From positions 62,001 through 126,000 of the forward strand of contig JAFEMH010004888.1 in assembly GCA_022495995.1 (NCBI GenBank): 64,000 nucleotides of DNA. The letters run 5' to 3'. A program made the position numbers and the translations under genes. The notes beneath the pieces were generated by a model. That model made no database searches and was not told where the DNA came from. It worked only from the letters and a program-made list of their open reading frames with translations. This DNA comes from Adenophora triphylla var. japonica (Eukaryota > Streptophyta > Magnoliopsida > Asterales > Campanulaceae). Of the stretch, positions 12,034 through 22,560 are shown piece by piece; the first letter of the stretch is position 1; each line of letters begins with the position of its first letter.

Positions 12034-12700
12034 CACCAAGAGGGATGTGGTGTCTTGGTTAGAGACCAAGGCACCTAATGGATGTGGCGGCTTGGTTAGA
12101 GACCAAGTCGCCCAAAAGGGATGTGGTGGCTTGGTTAGAGACCAAGTCACCCAAAAAGGGATGTGGCGGCTTGGTTAGAGACCAAGTCGCCCAAAAGGGA
12201 CGCGGTGGCTCGGTTAGAGACTAAGTCACCCAAAAAGGGATGTGGCGGCTTGGTTAGAGACCAAGTCGCCCAAAAGGGATGTGGTGGCTTGGTTAGAGAC
12301 CAAGTCACCCAAAAAGGGATGTGGCGGCTTGGTTAGAGACCAAGTCGCCCAAAAGGGATGTGGTGGCTTGGTTAGAGACCAAGTCACCCAAAAAGGGATG
12401 TGGCGGCTTGGTTAGAGACCAAGTCGCCCAAAAGGGATGTGGTGGCTTGGTTAGAGACCAAGTCACCCAAAAAGGGATGTGGCGGCTTGGTTAGAGACCA
12501 AGCCGCCCAAAAAGGATGTGGTGTCTTGGTTAGAGACCAAGGCATCTAGTGGATGTGGCGGCTTGATTAGAGACCAAGTCGCCCAAAAGGGATGTGGTGT
12601 CTTGGTTAGAGACCAAGGCACCTAAATGGATGAGGTATCTTGGTTAGAGACCAAGCCGCCTAAATTGAGGTATCTGGGTTAGAGACCAAGATACCAAATG
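12034..12700. repeat. 39/40-bp hairpin minisatellite in the Tat 3' region
   Basis: About 16 tandem units follow the form GGGATGTGGNGGCTTGG, TTAGAGACCAAGTC, then NCCCAAAA. Two variants alternate for much of the array: TGGTGG with TCACCCAAAAA, and TGGCGG with TCGCCCAAAA, making a dimer of about 79 bp. Every unit carries an inverted repeat, CTTGGT and ACCAAG, around TAGAG, so each RNA unit could fold into a short hairpin. The outer units (12034-12080 and 12520-12700) are more divergent. Tandem repeats in the 3' untranslated part are known for Tat/Ogre elements. Confidence 0.93.
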
Positions 12701-13389
12701 GATACGCCGAATGGCTACGCGTAAAATTGTCGCATCAAATAGTTGACAATAATCTACACTGGGAGTGAGGCCGCCTAAAGACGAGCCTCACTTTTTTGAA
12801 GGGAGTAGTATGTATATAGAGATAAGATGGAGAGTACAATCTTCGATGAACTATCGAAGCAAAATCATTATGAATCAAAAGAAAGATACGCGACATGAAA
12901 ATGTCAATGATAAACAAGTAAAGATTGGAGATAAGGCATGAGAAACAGAGCATAAGATAAAGGTTGCAAAAGTGCGACAATTAGATAAGTACAAGTTGGG
13001 GCACCAAGGCCAATCACCCAAGTTAAAGTTGCGAGAAATGAAATTAAAATGCGTAAAAGAAATATTGTTTGTTACAAACCAGGCAAATGAAAAAGTTTAG
13101 CAACAACCACAAAGTACAAGAATGAAATCATTGGGCATTGTAGGCAATAAGAGCATCCTTGTTCTTTTGTTGAAGGTCAAAGAGGGAGGGAATGATGTTG
13201 TCGCGGCGAGCTGCGTGAATTGGCCAAGCCGCCTTGCCAAGAACGGCATCTTCTCGCCGCTAGTTGGGCTAACTCTTCTTCGCCGTAAGGCACAAGTGGA
13301 TGTCCCTTGCGACTTTGTCGCCGAAGATAGTTTCGAACCCCATCTCGCAAGCATGGTCTGGGGTAATGGCAGGATTAGCTTCGCGGCTA

Positions 13390-15522
13390 TAGTCCTTAAG
13401 GTATGAAGGATCGCGTTGTCAAACGCATCCATTTCAGCCGGTTTCGCATTTGGACTTCTCCAATTTTAAATCTTCCCTAAGCTTGGTGATTTGATTTGCT
13501 TTAACAAAATCCTCATCCCTAAGCCGCTTATTCTCGGCGTCAAGGTTTGCAAGTTTGGCCGCATCGCCTTGAGTTTTTCGTTTCGCCGATAAGGGTGGCC
13601 GCCTTCTCCTCGGCATCCCTTGTTTTTCCTTTCCAACTCTTCCAAACGGGTTTTTCCCTCAAGCAACGTCGCATCCGCCTTTTCTTTGAGGTCTTTGAGC
13701 TCTTGGATGGATGCATCCCGCCTTGACACTTTCCGCCTATATACATTCCGCTCCCGCTCCGCCTCGCAAGCTCATGCTCAAGGCTGATGCATTTGTTGCT
13801 TAAGCCCAAGATAGTACTGCCGGCCTGCGAGAAGTCATGCGACAATAAAAAGTTAGACAGAAAGTATAAAGAGAAAATTTAAATGAATAAAAGGGAGTAA
13901 GGACGACTTACCAGGAAAGCCGAATTCCCGCATGATAGGCCGAGCGGGCGTGGATTCTCCTTCTCAACATAGGCCAATTGCTCGCAGTCACTTACCCTTT
14001 TGAGGGCAAAGTGGAACCCAACAAACAGAAACAAAAGATTCAACCTGCTCGTAATTAATCCCTTCAGCTTGGGAATGGCATTTGCTTCCCGGCAAAGAGC
14101 CACCATGCCTGGTTCATCTTCAGGAAGTTTAAATCCCTCTTCTAACCAGCTGGCTCGGCGACGAGGAGCTGAGCGAGAAGAAGGATTGATAGGAGAGTTG
14201 TTAGGGGCGGCTTCATTTGGGCCGAGCCGAGGAGGTGGAGAGGCGGATCTCGCAGGATATCTGAATGAGTCCCCTCAGTCTCAACTCTTTGTTTTTCAAG
14301 GGGAGTATCACCCTCTATCTCAGTGTGAGGCTCATCATTTTCTTCTTCTTGTTCTTCCTGTTCCTCTTCTTCTTCTTCCTCCTCATCCACTAAGTGGAAA
14401 GTCTCGCCTGGTTCTTCGCAGGCGTGAACAGTTGGCTTTGCGTTGCCTCTTTTGAGGGCGGAAGAGGTGGAAGGAGCTTTCCCGCGGATGTCTCCGATGC
14501 AACCCTTTCATCTACGCCAGTGTTAGCAATGGGGATAGTGAGGTCAGCAGGCAAGGCCATGAGGCTGGCATTCCTGGCCAGAGCTAGGCGCTTAGTTTGC
14601 TGTGCCGACCTGCCATGAGCCAACCTCTTTTGATTCATGTCCATAGTTCTGTGAACTGCAAGAAATAAGAAGGTATAAGCGACAATAAAAGATGGCAAGA
14701 TGTAAAGAGAATAAAAGAAACCATACGTTGAACTTCTCGCATGGCCGGCACAGTGTTGTGACCATTCCCGCAAACAAAGGCAATCCGCACCAAATTTGTA
14801 GCTCGTATGACGTTCCCAACTGCACCCCAAGATTCAGCTGAAAGTCACAAAGAACTCGCGGAGGCATCATCATGGAAGGCAAGGGAAAGTCCTACTTGGC
14901 TAAGAAGGGAATGATCGGCGAGGATTTGTTGAATGGAGAATAATGCGGGAGAAGCGGTCACTGGTACCGCCTCGGCGAGAAGTTGGACCATTGTCGCTTT
15001 CAAACGTTTCTCGTCTTCATCCAAGGCCCATTTCTTATCAACTTTAGGGTGAATTCCTTTCAAGTCTGTAGGAAGAGCCCAACCCACGCGGGAAACAATG
15101 AAAAGAGGATCATCTAGCCAGTGGTGGACTTTGGAAGGAAGGGGAGTAAGAATTTTGGTTTTTTTATATTTAAGCGACATGCGAATTTCTTGGGTTTTGC
15201 TATCTTTCTGCTGATACCCAGTAAACATGTCCATGAGAAGGTGGGTGGTTGGTTCCCGCCTCAGGGCACGGCAAACAGTTACAAAGCAGGTTAACACCCT
15301 AATGGCATTGGGATGAAGCTCAGCTACGGCTGCTTGAGCTTTATATAAGCAAAGGGAAATGAAAGGGTCCACTGGAATCTTAAGTCCAGCTTCTAGTTGG
15401 GCGGGAAAGACTACAATGCCGTCTTGTCTATGCCTAATCGTAGAGAGGGACATGTCGCCATCATAGGGAGCGATATGATAATTGAGATGGTCAATGTGGT
15501 ATTTGGTGTGGAAAGGGGTCAT
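13390..15522 (-). pseudogene. antisense additional ORF of the Tat element, spliced, with coiled coil
   Basis: It reads against gag-pol. The first part (15522 to 14848, 225 codons) has an HPNAIRVLTCFVTVCRAL stretch that resembles PF04195, the plant 'putative gypsy type transposon' family; that assignment is from memory. A single TGA at 14845-14847 interrupts the frame, which then continues in phase to a donor (intron 14656-14726) and resumes with HRTMDMNQKRLAHGRSAQQ. A second GT-AG intron is 13825-13911. An acidic run of E (about 14340-14395) and a heptad-like coiled coil (about 13434-13730, e.g. LANLDAENKRLRDEDF) follow, with frame changes. An extra upstream exon may lie at 16050-16115 (FLNDPSYFP before a GTATTC donor). 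Extra antisense ORFs between pol and the 3' LTR are described for this clade, but their function is unknown. Confidence 0.65.
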
Positions 15523-16653
15523 GTAGGGATTTTGTAAAGGGTCATTTCCCGCAGAATGAAGTGGAGGGGGTATTAGTTAAAGGCAAATTCCCGCCAATTG
15601 ATGTTGAAGCGCCGAAGTTCCAAGATGAGACATCCCGCCCGAGTCAAGAAGAGATAACTTGTTTATTATGTTTTCTATTTGCTAAAGATTTGGCGGCGGG
15701 ATAGCCGTGTCGAACCGTCGAATATGTAGGGGACCATAGAAGCGACAAAGATGAGCGCAAAGCTCGCGGGGAGTGAAAAACGTTTTGGACATGGGGCCGA
15801 GGAATGAAGAAAACATTTGCCCCTAATCTCTACCGCGGCAATTACGGCGGGATCTACCCCGTTGATCCTAAGACAATTAACTAGATCATCCCCACAGGAT
15901 CCTTGCCCATATACCCCTAGTTAAGTAGTAAATACCCCAGCCTCTTTGACACCGACCATACCTAATTTGTCTAAGACAATTCTTAAACCTAGCCATAATA
16001 GCGAATAAAAGCTTGAGAAAAACAAAGGAAATTGAAAATCAAGGAGAATACCTGGAAAATATGAGGGATCGTTGAGAAAGTCAAAGACGGATTGTAAGTT
16101 CGCCGGAATATTCAAAGTCCGACCAAAGAAGTGATTGTCAGGTGATTTAATGGGTGAATCGGGGCAGGGAGTGGTCGTTTATGGAGGAAGTTCGCAGGGG
16201 AACAAGGATTCAAGCACTAGGAGAAAGGAAAGGTCACGGAAAAGGAAGGGTGAGTTCGTCGGAGAAGGTACCAGGTGTGCCGGAATTCGCCAGGGAGGGT
16301 TTTCAGATTAAGGGACGAAAAAAAGGTAAGGGTAGGAGGGAGGTGGTTATTTATATTAATGTAATATGAACCGGCTCTCTAAGGATTGTATAAATTAATG
16401 GGTCCCAAAATTTTGAAATTCCCCCAATTTAATGATTTCAAATTTTAAAAGGTATTTTCAAGCGTCGAAAGTCTCTTCGGTTGTCTTGTCACGCCCGTTT
16501 GTCGAAAAGTTGCCTCGTAAAATGACACGTGGCATGTACGTGTCACTTTGTCGCATACATCTCGTGATAAGGGTTGCCTTAGTACCGAAAATAACTAGGA
16601 CTTCTAAATTTCGCCTGGAACATAAATGAACCAGTCTCGAAATTGGGGGCTAC

Positions 16654-17415
16654 TGAAATGGTTATCATAAATGGATTGGGCCTAAATAGTTAAGAAGGTT
16701 CGATAAACTTATTAGGCTAAGTAAGATGATAGTAAATGTGAAAATAAGTGACAAGTTGAGCGATAATTAATATGTCGGTTTAAGAGGGCAATATAGGGTA
16801 ATAAGCGACAAAAGGTGATGTACAGATGAAACGGAATGAGGGTGAGAAAAGCAATAGGCGAGAAGATGAACTTGTCCCATAGTTTTAGGTAAAATATGAA
16901 TATCTGAGAATGAGTAATTTGGCCTACTTTGTCGCAATAAAGAGCTTGTCGCCTAGCGACAAACGTGACTGATGGTCCAACCTTTGGGTGTACTGACACG
17001 TGGTACCCACCCCCATAATGTAAAACAGTGTAACATGATGGGAATGTCAGTACTTTCTCACTAACTCTGAGGGTAGTTGACTGACTTAGCATGGATGACT
17101 GACACGTGTCCTTCCAAGTATGGTCCATGATTACAAGGTGGTATAAATATGTAAAATTCTCCATTATTAAGTAAGTCTACTCTCTCTCTTTAAAATCTGT
17201 CTTTTCTCCATTACAATATAGAGCTTTTCTAAAATCTGAACTGAAAACTGATTCTCACGCCGGAGGGGTTTCACCGGAGTCACCCCCGGTTTAGTTCATT
17301 GTTGCTTGTGTGTGTAGGTCCCATAGCGAGCCATCCCAAGAAGATTAGCCGGAGTATCCTTTGAAGCAGTTGAAGATTCAACTCCTGATCAACACCATTT
17401 TCCATGGCAGCATCA
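16654..17415 (+). repeat. 3' LTR of the Tat element
   Basis: It starts TGAAATGG directly after the polypurine tract GGGGGCTAC and ends CA before the ATAAG duplication. A TATAAATATG box is at about 17142. It contains the same 150-codon minus-strand ORF as the 5' LTR, unchanged at the protein level, showing how little the LTRs have diverged. Confidence 0.9.
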
Positions 17416-17420
17416 ATAAG

Positions 17421-17698
17421 AAAAATAGAAAAATCAATTACAAACTCGCCAATTCAAGTAGCGAGTTTATGTGAAAAAATTATAAACTCGCCACTTCAAG
17501 TAGTGAGTTTTAAAGAAAGTGATTATTTTGGTCAATAATTTCGAGGGATTGTCATTTTGGGAATTATTATTTTAAAAAGGAATTAAATGAGAAAAAAATA
17601 GTGTTTTAGAAAGAATGAAAAATATCCCTTCTCCAAGCTTGAACCTATTGATCCTTGGGTATTGAATACCCCGTGCGAAACACGGGTTCAAACCTAGT
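17421..17698. mobile_element. relic of a long-TIR element, ending in a Helitron-like 3' terminus
   Basis: From 17440 to 17610 the sequence has repeated AACTCGCC and TAGCGAGTTT blocks followed by GTCAATAATTT and GGGAATTATTATTTTAAAAA. This closely resembles the TIR of the PMD element (63050-63291). At 17670-17698 a hairpin CCCGTG-CGAAA-CACGGG is followed by TTCAAAC and CTAGT, the form of a Helitron 3' end, but the next base is G instead of the expected T. Both readings are partial matches. Confidence 0.4.
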
Positions 17699-20585
17699 GA
17701 GAATGAAAGTTCAGGAAAAGGATTTGGCCACCTGATTATTGATCAATTAGTATTTTAGTTAGTAACAAGGCATTGCATATGAAAATTGACTTATTACTAC
17801 ATGCCATTAAGGTAATTTCAATTGCTACTTTTTAATCAAGTCGACATAATTTTAATTTCAATATAGCTTGAAATGAATTGATTCTATAAAGTAAAATAAT
17901 TGTTTATTTACTTTTTTAGGATTCCATGGGACCAACAAGGATAATCTTTGTCGGAAAGTAACTTGAAAGATGGCCGAAAACAGATTGAAAGATGGTAAGA
18001 CTATCGTTGAAAGATGGTAAGACTATCGTTGATTATAACATCCAGAAAGAAAACTACTTTTTTTTTTTCACTTGAAAACCTACCTTTTACCCACAATGTG
18101 ATTAAATTTTATTCCAAAATACTAAATATCTCTCTTCTCATTTATTTATACCTGCTAAATTATCTCTATTTTTTTTTTATAAAATTCAATATTCCTAAAG
18201 CTAAAATTAATTTTTAACAAGAAAGAAGAAGAAAAAAACTCACAATTAAAACTTCCCAACCCAAATTCATCTTAAAATTAAGCTATACGAAGTATATTTT
18301 CAATCATATCATTTATTTTTCACAAAATATCATTAGTAGTTTTTTCGAACCATACAACAACAAAGCCTTAGTCCCAAAATAATTTGGGCTCTGCTAACAT
18401 AAATACTCATATGTCATCTATATAACAATTTATATAATTAGTATTCTATTTAATATCAAGGTGACATATTCAATATTTTATTGATATCAGTTTTTTAAAG
18501 AGTATTTTGTGATTGATTTTTTTGTTAAAACAACAAATAAATGCATTTATCAGTTGTTTATGCTTGATAAATTCATTTATCAGTTTTTTAAAGAGTATTT
18601 TGTGCTTGATTTTTTTGTTAAAACAACTGATAAATTCATTTATCAATTTTTATAACTGATAAATGCATTTATCATTTATTTGACAGATAAACGCAAAAAA
18701 AAAATAAAAAATAAAAAAAAAATAGTTTTTTGTTATATTTAAAGAGTTTTTTTTTTAATATCCAACTTGTATTATTTTTTTTGGTAATATTCATCTTTCA
18801 AAATTAGTTATTGGCAAATGCCCCAAATATTAATGAAATTGACAATGTGTATATTATATGCCCACTAATTTTCTAAGTATCATTTTAATTTTCTATATCC
18901 TAATAATTAATTCTTCAATTTTTTTTACAAAATTAATAGTTTGAAAAACTAAATAGTTTTGATTATAATATTTTACAATTGTAGAACATTGATTCGTAAA
19001 ATAAATACTTATTTAATTCAAAATAATATATTTTATCAACTAAATATCAATCACTTTATCTACTACAACAAAAATAATGTAAAAACCATATACATATACA
19101 AATAGAATTTATAATTTTTAATTTAATTGTTGTTTTATTTTAGTTTTGAAAATATAAAATTATTATTTTAAGAAATAATAAGTAAACTATAGAAAGTTAA
19201 GTTTATAACGAATGTTAGTCACGTGATAGCATGTGCCACTCTATCGTTAAAAAAATTGACGTCTTCGTTTACGAAATGAGGACATTGCCAAAATCGTTTT
19301 CTTGAATGAGGATATTGCAAAAAAAATAAAATAAACTTCAATAAGGATATTGCAAAAATATGGTTTCTTTAATGACCAAAATATGAGTTTTACCTATAAA
19401 GTATGCTACGTATTTGAAATTGACTATGTCCAATTAGTACATATGTCAATTTGGATAAAAACTCAATCTCCAAACCCATCTCTCTCTCTCTCTCCACCAA
19501 GGTTTTCTTGCCGGAATCTTGAGAAACCCCCACCCAAATCGTGAAAATTAATCATAACCGGAACTTACCCCTCGATTTCAGTAATCCTCTCTCTCAACTC
19601 TCAAGAATGGGTGGTTTCACAATTGTCGATTCCTCATCTCAATCCCACCACAAAATTCAAAAATTCTTATTATTATGCAACTACATACTATGCACCCCTC
19701 AAGATGTATCTTCTTTACCCGCTCACTCCGCCTCTTCCCATCGCATGCGAAGTGGCGAAGCCACGTAAATCATAAGGAGGAGAAGATGAAGGATAATTGG
19801 TCATTTTTGTTCCCACGTTATAACACAAAATCGAGTTGAAAACGTCCAAATATGCATATAAATAGCTCGGCAAGAAAAGTCGTTTCCAGAAAGGAGACTG
19901 TTTCTGCCGGTCCTATGGTGAGCTAATTAGAAAAGGGAAAATTAAAGTTAGGTTCTCCACACTTGCTTAGTTTTCTTCTCAAAATCGTTAGATTTAAATC
20001 ATAAAACTTTTATAATTGTTCACCAATGAATTGTCAAGACACATGGCATACTTTTAGAAAATGTGTAGTTCGTAGTGAACGTTCAAAAAAGTGTGTAATT
20101 TATAATGAAACAGAAAAAATATTGTAGTTGCTTTTTTATATTATAAATTGGATTTTTTGCGGGAGGATTGTAGCAAGTGAGTGTAGTAGTTTCAAGGGAT
20201 ATGAGATATGTACTTTATTACAACATAAAACTACTAAATCTCCACTATAGAATTTAGTTCATGTTATTATAAAATATATGTTCTTCTTTTTTGAATAAAT
20301 GTCGAAATGTTTCAAATTTGCTGCTAATTAGGAATTTTTAAGCCGAAATCTTGTAAAAAATTAATTTTTTTGTAACATAAGAAAAAAATTAGTTTTAAAG
20401 CACTAAGTCTAACTAATGAGAGTGATAAACGATTCTGAAAACTAATTTTTTTATAACATTTTGAAAAAATTAATTTTTCACAAAAGTTATTCAATTTTTA
20501 AACTTATTTAATTCTCATTTAGATTCCGGGCCGGGCCGGAGTGAGTAGCTCATAGGCCTCTAAGCAGTTTCCAGTCTCAATTCCC
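17699..20585. other. AT-rich intergenic DNA
   Basis: No supported gene is present. It contains a small tandem duplication of AAGATGGTAAGACTATCGT (about 17987-18030), a 93-bp duplication with palindromes at 18488-18680, long A/T runs, and a CT microsatellite near 19476. Short ORFs here lack any domain signal. Confidence 0.6.
18488..18680. repeat. 93-bp direct repeat with GATAAATNCATTTATC palindromes
   Basis: CAGTTTTTTAAAGAGTATTT at 18488 recurs at 18581, and the downstream TTTGTTAAAACAAC also recurs. Around them lie at least four copies of the palindromes GATAAATTCATTTATC or GATAAATGCATTTATC. The strand could fold into several hairpins. No element ends were recognised. Confidence 0.7.
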
Positions 20586-20919
20586 TATAATAACGGCCGT
20601 CAACAAACAAACGTCTAATATGGGGGATGCCCATCATCGTAATTTCCTATCTTCTCAAATGATTTTAGGGTTTCAAAACGCGTGTATATATAACCCCCAA
20701 TCTCTCTGTAGCTCATATCCACAAATAGCCATCGCAGCCGGCTCTCCTCCACTCCGCCGTCAACGGCGGCGATTCATTCAAGATCCAAACTCTCCGTTGT
20801 TACTAATCACTATCTGTGCATTCATGGATTGATCATCTTTGAGGTAATCGAAATTTCTCTTGATTTAATGTTACATTTGTTAATTTAGAGTCTGTCTGTG
20901 TGTGAAGAAATGAAAGATT
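20520..20919 (+). promoter_or_regulatory. promoter and 5' leader of a possible host gene
   Basis: A GGGCCGGGCCGG cluster (about 20528), a telo-box-like TTTTAGGGTTT (about 20665) and a TATA box in GTGTATATATAACC (about 20684) occur in the order seen in promoters of plant translation and housekeeping genes. A GC-richer leader with CCGCCGTCAACGGCGGCG follows (about 20755), and a TTTGAG-GTAATCG donor-like site lies at about 20842. The arrangement is inferred from motifs only. Confidence 0.45.
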
Positions 20920-21072
20920 ATGGCTCTAAATCTGAGTCAACAGCAGGCGCCGATTGGTGGCGACCCGACTGCCGCTTGGAGCCTAAATTATATACTCCAG
21001 AAGAAGACCCATGAAATTAATTTACATAGTTTCATGACACAATTAACTGGTTATATTTGTATTTTTAATTAG
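20920..21072 (+). CDS. short unrecognised ORF, possible first coding exon
   Basis: From ATG at 20920 the frame gives 50 residues beginning MALNLSQQQAPIGGDPTAAW and ending at TAG 21070-21072. An overlapping ATG at 20910 gives a 34-residue alternative (MKDYGSKSESTAGADWW) ending in TGA. The piece from 20920 to about 21010 has coding-like, GC-richer composition, and then the sequence turns AT-rich, so the real exon could end earlier at a splice site near the CCAG at about 21000. It lies directly downstream of the promoter-like region. I do not recognise the protein. It may be a gene remnant. Confidence 0.3.
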   Translation: MALNLSQQQAPIGGDPTAAWSLNYILQKKTHEINLHSFMTQLTGYICIFN

Positions 21073-21680
21073 TTTGTTTTTGATAACAAGTACATTTAAA
21101 AAAATTGAAAAATTTATTTGGACATCGGAATTAGTAATTAATGATTGATCAGGGTTTATATTTTTTATTTTGAATTAATAAATTTAGTGTAAATGGAGGA
21201 AAATGGCCATGGCATACAGAAACGGGGGTTTGTTTCTTTTTGTTTAATAAAATAAACAAAAATAACAAATGACCTTTTGCACGGTGCCTATAAAAAATCC
21301 AGGCTACTTCACGATTGGAGGAATTTTGTAAAATTTTCCCTCATTTTCCTTCAAATTAATAGTAGCTATATTTTCATTTTCTATTTTGATTAAAAGTGTT
21401 CTTTGTTACCTAGTTTTTATTATTATTAATTTTGAATAAGATTTGGGATGGAATTATGCAGTGATGAGGTTGTTAACATATAAGAAGAACCAACTATGTG
21501 TTGAATTCTTCAATGAAATACTTTTGTTACGCTTGGCTTCTGAGCTAATTTTTCCTCGTTATCTCTTAACTTCTTACCTCACCTTTTGTGAAAACCTTTG
21601 CGGCATTTGGCTAATGTTGCTTAATATGCTAGGAAATATACCGGAAATCATAAATTTAGTTAACTACTAACTCGAAATAA
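21073..21680. other. AT-rich intergenic DNA
   Basis: No gene or element end was recognised. The 75-residue ORF at 21443-21670 has no domain signal and is probably chance. Confidence 0.5.
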
Positions 21681-22560
21681 GGTCCGTTTCGGAGTTTTTA
21701 AGTAGGGGGGTCAATTTGTGTTCAATGGGTATACTCATTAAGATTTTATTGTGCTTTAAACTATTGTAGATTATATCATGTACAATAATTTAAAGTATGA
21801 CTCTTAGAAGATAAAACTTATTGGGTAACTAAAACACCAATTTGTCATGCCTATTTTTAAGTGAGAGAAGGGAAAGGAAAGAGAGGGGAGGAAATTTTAT
21901 ATCTTCTTGAGCTTTCAAGGAGTTAGGAATGAAATGGAAAAAAATCGGAAAAACATAAACCTATTTAACTACTAACTCAAACTAAATCAAATCGAGACCT
22001 ACTAAGAGCATTTTAAGACCATCTACAGCCATGACTTTAAGTCATGGCATTTGTTTAGTTGGCATAAGAAGCCGTGGGTCACAAAGCCAACCATGACTTT
22101 TACAAAGTCATGCCATGACTTTTCATTTTATTGTTTTGCCAGACACCGAGCTTCATGGCATGGGAAAAAAAATCAAAGCTTTGATTTTTTTCTTTCATGC
22201 GGTGACCCACGGCTTTTGGCAAAAAATAAAATAAAGTGAAAAGTCATTCATGACTTTGTAAAAGTCATGGTTGGGAAGTTTTGTGATGCCACCTCAGCGA
22301 ATGCCATGACTTAAAGTCATGGCTGTAGATGGTCTAAACAAAAAGAATATGTAACCCCCACTCGCTTAAATAACATTGCATTCTTTTGGGACTGCTCCGG
22401 AGTTTTTAAATGGGGGTGGCAATTTGTGTTCAATGAATATACTCATTAAGACTTTATTATGATTTAAACTATTGTTGATTGTATCATGTACAATATAGTT
22501 TGAAGTATGATATTCTTAAAAGGTAAAATTTAATGGGTCCAATACTTTATTAAAATCAGT
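21681..22560. repeat. diverged direct repeats (about 21681-21850 and 22390-22560)
   Basis: Both copies begin CGGAGTTTTTAA and share CAATTTGTGTTCAATG, TATACTCATTAAGA and ATCATGTACAATA with scattered differences. The MITE at 22017-22334 lies between them. They are probably old copies of one unclassified repeat. Confidence 0.65.
22017..22334. mobile_element. Tourist-like fold-back MITE
   Basis: It starts GACCATCTACAGCCATGACT and ends with the inverted AGTCATGGCTGTAGATGGTC, flanked by TAA on both sides (22014-22016 and 22335-22337), a PIF/Harbinger-type duplication. Most of the interior is also palindromic (AAAGTCATG blocks on one arm, CATGACTTT on the other), so the 318-bp unit could form one long hairpin. 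It has no coding capacity. Confidence 0.8.

Larger units (their letters stand above)
4148..17415 (+). mobile_element. Ty3-gypsy LTR retrotransposon, Tat lineage
   Basis: The element is 13.3 kb, bounded by direct LTRs (4148 to about 4899 and 16654 to about 17415) and a perfect 5-bp target duplication ATAAG (4143-4147 and 17416-17420). A polypurine tract, AATTGGGGGCTAC, sits directly before the 3' LTR. Domain order on the plus strand is gag, protease, RT, RNase H, second RNase H, integrase. Integrase after RT is the Ty3-gypsy order, and the second, archaeal-type RNase H is characteristic of the Tat clade (Retand, Ogre and relatives). Beyond pol there is a minisatellite and an antisense gene, both known in this clade. 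Many frameshifts make the plus-strand genes non-functional as read here. Confidence 0.93.

Noticed and set aside
12034..12700. CRISPR-like array
   Set aside because: Units are contiguous without unique spacers, and the region lies in a plant retrotransposon.
20880..21010. snoRNA gene after the telo-box promoter
   Set aside because: TGAAAGA and CTGA words do not make a convincing C/D pair, and no H/ACA layout with ACA box could be placed.
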